Assembly (NCBI GenBank): GCA_009363875.1
Contig: CM018695.1
Span: 63,297,433-63,361,432 of the forward strand
Origin: Mikania micrantha
Lineage: Eukaryota; Streptophyta; Magnoliopsida; Asterales; Asteraceae
Length of the DNA stretch: 64,000 bases
Reading direction: 5' to 3'
Positions within the stretch are counted from its first letter, which is position 1. The number at the start of each line of letters is the position of its first letter. A model generated the notes under the pieces. The model was not told where the DNA came from. It worked only from the letters and a program-made list of their open reading frames with translations, and searched no databases. The position numbers and the translations under genes are program-made. Of this stretch, positions 1 through 7,121 are shown piece by piece.

Positions 1-167
1 TAACTTCTAAACGGTGATGAATTAGCAAAAACACAAGAACGAAACCCCCCTATTTATGTATAATAAAGACCATGGAAAAAGAAAAAAAAAAGATTCAGGC
101 AAAAAACGCAAAAAATGCTAGGGTTATGCGGTTATCGCAACAAGGAAGGGTTAACATTTGATCATTC

Positions 168-170
<3 letters not shown>
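1..170. mobile_element. Right half of a foldback MITE (family M1), cut by the window start
   Basis: This stretch opens with the centre of the M1 palindrome (AACTTCTAAACGGTGATGAA) and runs outward through the A-rich arm to the tip GGGTTAACATTTGATCATTCCCC, which abuts a TA microsatellite. The tip variant (ATCATTCCCC, with GTTATGCGGTTATCGC inside) matches the short copy at 1012-1233, so the two belong to one subfamily. The left arm lies outside the window. It has no coding capacity. Confidence 0.75.

Positions 171-220
<50 letters not shown>
171..220. repeat. (TA)n microsatellite
   Basis: About 25 TA units separate two foldback elements. Similar TA tracts lie at 566-590, 1001-1010, 50176-50242 and 50579-50610, each bordering a MITE, so these tracts look like the insertion target and not a chance feature. 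Confidence 0.9.
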
Positions 221-223
<3 letters not shown>

Positions 224-557
224 GATTAATAAAATGAAAACCTTGTTTTAGTGAGAAAACCATGACAACTCATGTAAAACGAACGTATTTTTTTTTGAAT
301 TTTTTTTACTGGTTTGTAACATTATTTGAGACATTTTTATTAAAAAAAATCAAAAAAGCGTCGAAGAAATATTTAAAAAAAAATATTTTATAAGTTTTTT
401 TTACGTTGTAAAACATACGTAACACTGAGGCACATCTGACGTAAACGCTGTACGTTTTTACGTATGTTTTACAAACTTTCTTTTTTTAGTTGTGTTACGT
501 ATGTTTTACACAGCGGTTTCCTGGGTTTTCACAATAAAAAGTGGTTTTCAAATTATC

Positions 558-565
<8 letters not shown>
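221..565. mobile_element. TA-flanked inverted-repeat element, family M3
   Basis: The element is bounded by TA repeats on both sides. Its tips are loosely inverted: GGGGATTAATAAAATGAAAACC at the left against GGTTTTCAAATTATCCCTACCCT at the right. Inside, the word TTACGTATGTTTTACA or its complement occurs three times (near 410-425, 458-473 and 495-512). It has no ORF. Only one copy is in the window, so the exact ends are uncertain. Confidence 0.5.
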
Positions 566-590
<25 letters not shown>

Positions 591-1000
591 GGGGATGGTT
601 CCATTGTTAACCCTCCCTTATAGCGTTAACCTGTTAACCCTGGTGTTTTTGTCCGAATCTTTGTTTTTTTTTTGTCATGATTTTTATTATACATAAATAA
701 GGGGGGTTTCTTTTTTGTGTTTTTGCTAATTCATCATCGTTTGGAAATTAAATCAAAGTGTAAGTAAGTGTAAAGTAAGTGTAAGTTTCTTACACTTACT
801 TACATCAGATAAGTGTAAGAAACTTACACTTACTTACATTTTGATTTAATTTCTAAACGGTGATGAATTAGCCAAAACACAAAAAAGAAACCCCCTATAT
901 GTATAATAAAAACCATGAAAAAAAACAAAGATTCGGGCAAAAAATGCCAGGGTTAACGAGTTAACGCTACAAGGGAGGGCTAACATTTGAACCTCTCCCT
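591..1000. mobile_element. Foldback MITE M1, full-length copy
   Basis: This is a near-perfect palindrome of about 410 bp between TA tracts. The left tip GGGGATGGTTCCATTGTTAA is answered by TAACATTTGAACCTCTCCCT at the right. Each arm of about 190 bp contains a T-rich (or A-rich) run, the block GGGGGTTTCTTTTTTGTGTT, and an inner word ending in the TTCATCACCGTTT type sequence. The centre consists of inverted copies of AAGTGTAAGTAAGTGTAAG. Flanking TA fits a 2-bp TA target duplication. As RNA it would fold into one long hairpin. Confidence 0.8.
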
Positions 1001-1011
1001 ATATATATATA

Positions 1012-1233
1012 GGTAATGGTTCATTTGTTAACCCTTCCTTATTGCGATAACCGCATAACCCTGACACTTTTTTGCCCGAATCTTTGTTTTTTTTTCATGG
1101 TCTTTATTACAAGTGTAAGTAAGTGTAAGACTTACACTTACTTACATAATAAAGATTCGGGCAAAAAACGCAAAAAAGTACCAGGGTTATGCGGTTATCG
1201 CAATAAGGAAGGGTTAACATTTGATCATTCCCC
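1012..1233. mobile_element. Foldback MITE M1, short internal-deletion form
   Basis: This copy has the same architecture as the full M1 copy but is only 222 bp. The outer arms (tips GGTAATGGTTCATTTGTTAA and GTTAACATTTGATCATTCCCC) and a central AAGTGTAAGTAAGTGTAAG hairpin are kept. The block between them, including the CACCGTTTAGAAG part, is missing. TA repeats flank both ends. Its tips match the truncated copy at the window start. Confidence 0.75.
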
Positions 1234-1250
1234 TATATATATATATATAT

Positions 1251-1421
1251 AAACGGTTGGTGCGGGTTATACGGTTTAGGAAAAATGCAAACCGTAAACC
1301 ACACCAACCCACTCGGTTTTTAAAATACTCAAACCATAAGCCGCACCATCAAGTTCTAAACCGACCAATTGTCTTATGTCCGGTCCGGTTTAGACGGTTC
1401 GGTTGGTTTATGGACACCCTA
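1251..1421. mobile_element. Remnant of a hAT-like non-autonomous element (right end)
   Basis: The sequence is rich in CGGTTT and AACCG words and ends in GGTTTATGGACACCCTA, the form expected for the end of a plant element with TAGGGTGTCC-type terminal repeats. The left terminus was probably lost where the neighbouring MITE and TA tract lie. No ORF or target duplication can be shown. Confidence 0.35.
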
Positions 1422-1592
1422 GTTGCTGGTTGAGAGAGTCTACTCGCGATGTGTAGAAATATAGATAGCAAGACTTTGAAATTTCCAATATAAAAAACAA
1501 ATAAAACATAAAAAAAATTCTAGAGTAGTCTTGAAACACAAGATTTTATAAATGATTTAAAACTAGTAACTTTGTCAGTCGTGTGTTAAAAT

Positions 1593-2002
1593 CATAGTTG
1601 TCAAAGGCACAAGGTGCACTCAAGGCTCATAAGCCACTCCTGGAGCCTAGGCGTAAGGCACAAAAACGAGAGTTTTTTTTAAACTAGACGCATAGTATTA
1701 AGTTATAATTTTTAAAGGTTTGACATGTTTTAAGCTTAAAATTTTTTTAAAAATACATAAAGTCCAACTACAAAAAAATTAATAATCTAGTTATATATAG
1801 TTTTTAAAATATAAAACATTTTTATGGTTGTTTTATACTTGTTTATGGTTGGATTTTTTTGAACTTTTCCGAATATTCCAAAATTTTCTCAGAATCTAGC
1901 TGGAAAGTCACCGGAGTGAGCCTTGGATGCCACTAGGCGCTTTTCATGCGCCTGGCTTTTTTTTAGGCCTAGGCAAGCATCCAAGGGCTTTTGACAAATA
2001 TG
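1593..2002. mobile_element. Non-autonomous TIR DNA transposon (about 410 bp)
   Basis: The left end CATAGTTGTCAAAGGCACAA and right end GCTTTTGACAAATATG are inverted repeats. Further in, GAGCCTAGGCGTAAGGC pairs loosely with GCGCCTGGC and TTAGGCCTAGGC. The flanks GTTAAAAT and GTTTAAAC could be a diverged 8-bp target duplication, which would suggest hAT, but two mismatches keep this open. There is no transposase. The interior is AT-rich. Confidence 0.55.
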
Positions 2003-2142
2003 GTTTAAACTGCATCAAAACGTATACTATTACGAATTTATACTACCAAATGAAAACATATTACATTTAACAAACATGTTTCCTAATAAAATTTATGTTC
2101 AAATATACACAACTGAAAACATAAGTGAATTAGCATTCTACA

Positions 2143-2500
2143 AAGTAGATGATTAAACCTAAATTTTAAAAGCGAAACTTAAAACTTTTAAAAGTTGGAA
2201 GATCAGAAGTGATCAATAAAAAGTTGTTACTAACATTTTAAATGGAGCCTAAAGGTAAACTGTAAACTTTTAAAATTGGTTGTGGGTTAAGGTGACTCTT
2301 TACAAAGTCTATAGATAAAACCTAAAAGTTTTAGAGTATATGGATAAACTCTAAATTGTGAAAATCTAAGGGGTTAAAATGACATTATATAAATTTTATA
2401 AAAATAAGTCTAAGGATAAAACAAAAAAGTTTATGAGTGAAACTTAATATTTTGTATCAAACATAATTAATGATAAACTCTAAACTCTAAAAAAAATGAA
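2143..2500. repeat. AT-rich degenerate repeat at the start of A1
   Basis: Words of the type AAACCTAAAAGTTTT and GATAAACTCTAAA recur with drift through this stretch. The same sequence opens A2 (18286-18640) and A3 (33254-33630). It has no credible ORF. It probably derives from an old degenerate array or the interior of a decayed element. Confidence 0.5.
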
Positions 2501-2524
2501 AGAGTTAAATTGTTATTCTATAAA

Positions 2525-3010
2525 GTTTGTAGATGTGGGACCCAGAAATGCGACGGTTCCTTGCGGATTCTGCTTGGTAGGCCCTCGAATAGTGCGGAAT
2601 CCTATTCGGGGGTCTTCCAATCGAAATCTAGTCACCACATGGTAATCCGATGGTCGAGAATCAACGTTTCGAGCAAAATCGATCACCACAGGCCAGGAAT
2701 CGAAGTTGGAAAGTCAAGTTATTTATAGGCATCAGCCCTTCATGCGAATGAGTCATGCTCATGACTCACTTGCCCGAATGACGATCCACAAATAAGTTGA
2801 TTACTGATTCATTCGTTTGACTAGACATTCGTTATGTGTTCATTTATGCGAATGAACTCAATTTTAGGTTCATTCGTACAAATGAGTCTGTTTGTTATAT
2901 AAAGTCAAAGTCAAACATAATAAACACATTTAAAACACAACCAAACAATAGAAAATACTTGATTTCATTGATAATATAAACTTTGTACAATCATAATTCA
3001 CCATTACATT
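2525..3010 (+). mobile_element. LTR-like fragment with TATA box (A1 copy)
   Basis: The block around GAATAGTGCGGAATCCTATTC and TCTTCCAATCGAAA recurs in diverged form inside the LTR at the right edge of the window (63895-63960), which supports an LTR origin. Downstream it carries a possible TATA element (CAAGTTATTTATAGGCATCA), a near-palindrome TGAGTCATGCTCATGACTCA, several inverted ATTCGT/ACGAAT words and a second TATA-like site (TTATATAAAG). Units 2 and 3 have the same block. A1 lacks about 22 bp that they keep near 2800. Confidence 0.5.
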
Positions 3011-3271
3011 GAACTAGGGACACAAGGTGCATTAACAATAGATAAGACATATATTTTTGTAAGCAAATAATGAAAAAACCTCTAGAATAAAAAAAGGGTT
3101 AAAGTATTTTTAAAGGCGTATGTGTTTTTTTCCGGCAAATATATTATACGCCTAAACGTCCCCAAACTAAATTACATTATTGCATGAAATTGAACACATT
3201 ATCTTTCTTTCTAAGAGGCAAATCCTCTACGAAGTAAGTTTGCCTCACATTTTTGTAATCACCAACATTGA

Positions 3272-3575
3272 TGTAACATCCAAAATTTTGTAACCTCTTA
3301 ATAAAAATGTGAAATTACGGCAACAGAAGTTTATATGAACGTTTGTAAAGTAATTACGATCAAAAGGATATAAATGACACAAATATTCAATTATGTACGG
3401 GTGTGTTATACACTTCTTACTAACGTGCAAATTTATGTGATCGTATGGGTTGTACATTTTTATAAATGTTCGTGAAGTAATTACGATTGAATTAATGTAA
3501 ACAAAATCGTTGTCCGATAATGTCTAGATGTGTTGCTAGCCTGTGAACATTAAAAATGCTTGAGTAAAGGCTTTG
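3272..3575 (+). mobile_element. 5' portion of a decayed Gypsy LTR (A1 copy)
   Basis: The stretch starts TGTAACATCCAAAATTTTG and continues through ATGAACGTTTGTAAAGTAAT and TTCGTGAAGTAATTACGAT to GTGAACATTAAAAATGC. It aligns colinearly with the first 300 bp of the intact LTR at 51437 (TGTAACAACCGAAAATTTAG onward). It is therefore an old LTR fragment of the same Gypsy family. Most of the LTR after this is missing. Confidence 0.75.
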
Positions 3576-3689
3576 AAACTAGCAAAAAAAAACATTCAAC
3601 AGTCTTCTATATGAAACAACAGTCAGTCTTTCAATCTAGGTTCAAACGAACGACAATAAACTTAAATCGCAAGCAACCCCTCTGACTCA

Positions 3690-4310
3690 TCTAATGGCGG
3701 TCTATAAAGGTTTTGAACGGCTCATGTACTACTACAATCCAAGAGTGCAAAAGATGTTGAGAACTTGAAATGAGACGATCTGAAGGAACACCTCATTGAA
3801 CAGTTTTGTCCCAAGAACGAGATTGGCGAAGTAAAAAGGGAGTTCCTAACACTTAAAGGTTAAAGATGACAAGATGAATCATCGACAATACACATCAAAG
3901 TTCAATGAAATATCAAGGTTGGTTTCTCACTTAGTAGCACTGATGAACAAATAATGAAGCAATATGTGGGAGGGTTACCTCGTATGGTTCGAAGACACGT
4001 AAAGCAAATGATCCCAAGACTTTTGACTTAATGTCAAAATTAGTGACATTGTGTTGGGCTATTGTTTGGATGATGAGCTTATTCAAGATGATACAAATCA
4101 AAATTTGTTTATTAAAGAGAAAAGGTACCAAAATGACAAGCCAAGTTATCCTAACAAGAAAATCGAAAGGAAATATTCCAATCATTGTGGCAAATATGGC
4201 AGGATTCACAAGGGAGAGTGTCGGATGGGAACCACCTATGCTACCGATGTGGGAAGGCTAAAATAATTTTCAACAATTGCCCCACAACAAATCGACGTTA
4301 GTTGTGGTGG
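3690..4310 (+). pseudogene. Decayed Gypsy gag fragment with zinc-knuckle remnant (A1 copy)
   Basis: Translated pieces in shifting frames read as a Ty3/Gypsy gag: EQFCPKNEIGEVKREF, then QYTSKFNEISRLVSHLV, then QYVGGLPRMVRRHVK. A broken knuckle follows (NHCGKYGRIHKGEC, then a CYRCGKAK-like piece). The second Gypsy element here has the matching segments (KHFCPKNEIDKVEREF, LYVEGLPPRVRTHVK), so both come from one family. Frameshifts and stops make it non-coding. Protease and pol are absent. The same fragment with the same breaks occurs in units 2 and 3, so decay predates the triplication. Confidence 0.75.
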
Positions 4311-4646
4311 ACTTAGTATAATTAAGAGTAAAGAATGCGGCAAGTCAAAGGCCAAACTTCTGGAACAAAGAAAGACAAGGTATAGAAGAACATAGAGATG
4401 CCTAAAGTAATTAAAGGCATGAGCCTTTACTATGACCAGCAAGGAAGCGTTAATTAGCCTGAGCCTTTACTATAACTAGCAAGTATGTGTTAACTAGCCC
4501 AATACTAAAAAAATATTAATTTTCCGACAATACATTTTGTCAAAAAATCTTCATATAGCTTAGATTAAAAAGAAACAGAATCTTTTTAAAATATATACTA
4601 TGATTATAAGTATAAGAGTTAGAGAAGCTTATGCTTATACCATTTC

Positions 4647-4959
4647 TGTGACAATTGAGTTCGAAGAATTACGTCATCAATGACGTAAGCACATTCGATC
4701 GTGCTTGAAATCCACGTTGATTTAGCAATTGTAATTATTGCAGGTTGATAGAACGTGAGAAATGATGAATATGGGCGAAAACCGCGTACAAAACGGAGTC
4801 CTGGATTGTCCGGAATCAAAAAACGAAGAAAAGTTTCTAAGTATTGAACAAATGGACTCGTCGCGGTACGCTATGGCGGAGTTGAGGGTTCTCCGAGGTA
4901 CGCTATTCTTGAAAATATCTGAGATATCTCCGGATTTCTTCGCGGTACGCGAAGACAAT
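4647..4959 (+). mobile_element. Truncated LTR of the Tekay-like Gypsy element
   Basis: This is the first 313 bp of the LTR found whole at 35621 and 44392, starting TGTGACAATTGAGTTCGAAG at the same position within A as in unit 3. It stops at GAAGACAAT and the sequence jumps to ACCCGAAAC, which in unit 3 lies beyond the 3' LTR. A deletion using the AAT shared by both sides explains this. Unit 1 therefore once held the same Gypsy insertion, or an LTR of it. Confidence 0.8.
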
Positions 4960-5153
4960 ACCCGAAACTAGAACCGGAAACCCGAACCGAAACTGCTCCT
5001 ACATGAACTGACAGGTACACGCGGTTTGGTTTCTCAAAGAAATCATAACCGGCACCCAAACCGGCCAAAACCCGAACCTAACCGGAACCGGTTCTTGAAT
5101 TTTGTGGACCAAAACCAGAATCGGTTATATAAAACTCGACTTGTGCACCTCTA
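4960..5153. mobile_element. hAT-like non-autonomous element, left end deleted
   Basis: This is the same element as the complete copy at 46551-46761. It keeps the right terminus TTGTGCACCTCTA followed directly by TGGATAGC (5154-5161), the expected 8-bp target duplication. The left terminus was lost in the deletion that truncated the adjacent LTR. Confidence 0.65.
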
Positions 5154-5352
5154 TGGATAGCAGTCAATTATTAAATTAAATTAATAAACCAACAAATATG
5201 ACTTTTCTTTATAAGGACATGAAAATTAAAAAGCTATAATATAATTTAACAGCTATCAAAGATATTATAATGAGAAAATGTCCCATTTGACTTAAACTTT
5301 CCCTAAAATGTCCTATTTGACTTTTCAATCCCTCAAAATATCCACACTTTTT

Positions 5353-5642
5353 ATGGGCGCCGCCGCCCATGTATATACGGGCGCCGCCCATAAAATAAAC
5401 TAATCGAAATAAGCTCGAACCTAGTTTATGGGCGTCGCTACCTAGTTTATGGGCGTCCCGCCCGTGAAGTTTATGGGCATCCCGCCCACACATGTTATAG
5501 TTTATGGGCGTCCCGCCCGTGAAGTATCCACCCGTGACAAAAAAATTCAATTTTGTGGGCGTGGTTAAGGTTTTATGGGCGCCAGCACCTATAGTGGACA
5601 CATGGCTTATTTTAATTGGTTTATTTTGTGGGCGGCGCCCGT
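5353..5642. mobile_element. GC-rich foldback element, right arm shortened (unit 1 copy)
   Basis: The left arm begins ATGGGCGCCGCCGCCCATGT and continues to CGCCCATAAAATAAAC. The right arm GGTTTATTTTGTGGGCGGCG is its inverse but lacks about 20 bp that the unit 3 copy keeps. Between the arms lie several short direct repeats of TTTATGGGCGTCCCGCCCGT, one more than in unit 3. The GC content is far above the AT-rich surroundings. It has no coding role. Confidence 0.65.
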
Positions 5643-5895
5643 AAATTCACAAGCGTTTAAAAGTTAAACGAAGTGTAAGTTTGCGTTACACTGCGACAGT
5701 TAAACATATCTTCGCAGTGTAACGCAAACTTACACTTCGTTTAACTTCTAAACGCTTGTGAATTAGCAAACGCTTAAAAAAGGAGCCCCCTATTTTTGTA
5801 TAAAAAAGACCATAAAAAAATTACGATTTGAGCGTTTTTTGCCAGGGTTAATGGGTTACCTCAATTACGATGGGTTCTTATTTGATCCTTACTCT
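5643..5895. mobile_element. Hairpin MITE related to M1, left arm missing (unit 1 copy)
   Basis: A long inverted repeat of about 50 bp per arm (arms around AAACGAAGTGTAAGTTTGCG and CGCAAACTTACACTTCGTTT) surrounds a short loop near 5700. The right side continues GCTTGTGAATTAGCAAACGC, GAGCCCCCTATTTTTGTATA and GCCAGGGTTAATGGGTTACC to a TA tract. This order parallels the right arm of M1 at lower identity, so it is a diverged relative. The matching left arm is absent and the GC-rich foldback sits there. Confidence 0.6.
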
Positions 5896-5909
5896 TTATA
5901 TATATATAT

Positions 5910-6165
5910 AGGAATTGAATCCAATGAAAACCCAACCTTAGAGAGAAAACCCTAAAACCCTATGTGAGCCACTCATTTGGAATCTTGAAAATAAATATGT
6001 GGTCCACATTAACACACATTAAAAATGATTTGTTTATTTAAAACCCAATTTTTTATTCAGGTTTAATGTGGACCACATATTTATTTTCAAGATTCCAAAT
6101 GAGTGGCTCATATAGGGTTTAAGGGTTTTTTCTTTAAGGTTGGGTTTTCAAAGGATTCAATCCCT
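5910..6165. mobile_element. Foldback MITE, family M2 (complete, unit 1)
   Basis: This 256-bp palindrome lies between TA tracts. The left tip GGAATTGAATCCAATGAAAA is answered by TTTTCAAAGGATTCAATCCC. Inner arms TTGAAAATAAATATGTGGTC and GACCACATATTTATTTTCAA are exact inverses around a loop near 6020-6055. No ORF. A second complete copy is at 49922-50175 and a half copy is in unit 2. Unit 3 has an empty site here. Confidence 0.8.
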
Positions 6166-6176
6166 CTATATACACA

Positions 6177-6567
6177 GGGGATGGTTCAAATGTTAACCCT
6201 CCCTTATATCGTTAACCCGTGTTAACCCGGCATTTTTTGCCCGAATCTTTGTTTTTTTTTCATGGTTTTTATTATACATAAATAGGGGGTTTCTTTTTTG
6301 TGTTTTTGCTAATTCATCACCGTTTAGAAGTTATTTACAAATGTAAGTAGATGTAATTTACTAACATTTACTAAATGTAAGAAAATTACATCAACTTACA
6401 TTTGCAAATAATTTCTAAACGGTGATGAATTAGCAAAAACACAAAAAAGAAACCCCCCTATTTATGTATAATAAAAACCATGAAAAAATAACAAAGAATC
6501 GGGCAAAAAATGTCGGGTTAACACGGGTTAACGATATAAGGGAGGGTTAACATTTGAACCTCTCCCT
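6177..6567. mobile_element. Foldback MITE M1 (unit 1 copy)
   Basis: This is a palindrome of about 390 bp with tips GGGGATGGTTCAAATGTTAA and TTAACATTTGAACCTCTCCC. The inner hairpin is built on AAATGTAAGTAGATGTAATT and its inverse. It lies downstream of M2 in what was one TA tract. It is shared with unit 2 and absent from unit 3. Confidence 0.85.
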
Positions 6568-7085
6568 ATACATATATATATATACAGACATCTTAGTCTG
6601 TGATATTAATGACTTCATTATCATAATTCGTGATTTTTTTTTTTGGAAAATGAAGAATTGACCATATCAAAATAATATTAATGATATGAGAAAATTGAAC
6701 ATACGTTGGAGTGTTGGACAATGAGTTCAGTAGATTGACTATGATAGATTTTGATGTTGAATTATGAAAACTTAAATAAAAATTTTAAATTTAAACATAA
6801 ATCAAACATCTCTATTTATATCTACTATAATAAATAAATATTAGTTTCTGCCTTGTGTCCATCAATGTAACCACTATTGGCTAGTTTCCAATTCCCACTC
6901 AATGAATCTCGCAATTGTTACACGCGGGTCATGGGTCAAGAACTTGATTTTTTTAGCGTGGATAGAAAACACTCTTTTATAAAATCACTTATTTTTCTTC
7001 GACCAAAACCCAAGATGGTTTCCTTTGCCAGCCATCCACAATACTGGTTGTAATGTGAAATATATCTTGAGCATTTAAGTTTTAT
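6568..7085 (+). other. B1 segment: Helitron-like 5' terminus and promoter-like sequence
   Basis: At 6821 an A is followed by TCTACTATAATAAATAAATA and then TCTGCC, which resembles plant Helitron 5' ends such as the one at 49434. Further on are ATTGG (an inverted CCAAT box), a TATA-like TTTTATAAAATC near 6980, and a 12-codon ORF from the ATG near 7014 that soon stops. In unit 3 this segment also has a G-box and a splice-donor-like GTAAGT. Here the G-box word is CTTGTG and the donor is TTAAGT. The segment ends at the Copia junction 7085/7086. Confidence 0.4.
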
Positions 7086-7121
7086 GTAAAGACTAATAAA
7101 GGCTGATGCTACCAAAACTTC

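Noticed and set aside
590..650. Telomere-like TTAACCC words in M1
   Set aside because: They are irregular, occur once or twice per arm and are part of the palindrome. There is no tandem TTTAGGG array.
5209..5601. 130-codon minus-strand ORF with repeated GRDAHKL words
   Set aside because: It is a by-product of the GC-rich direct repeats in a foldback element. The unit 3 copy does not preserve it.
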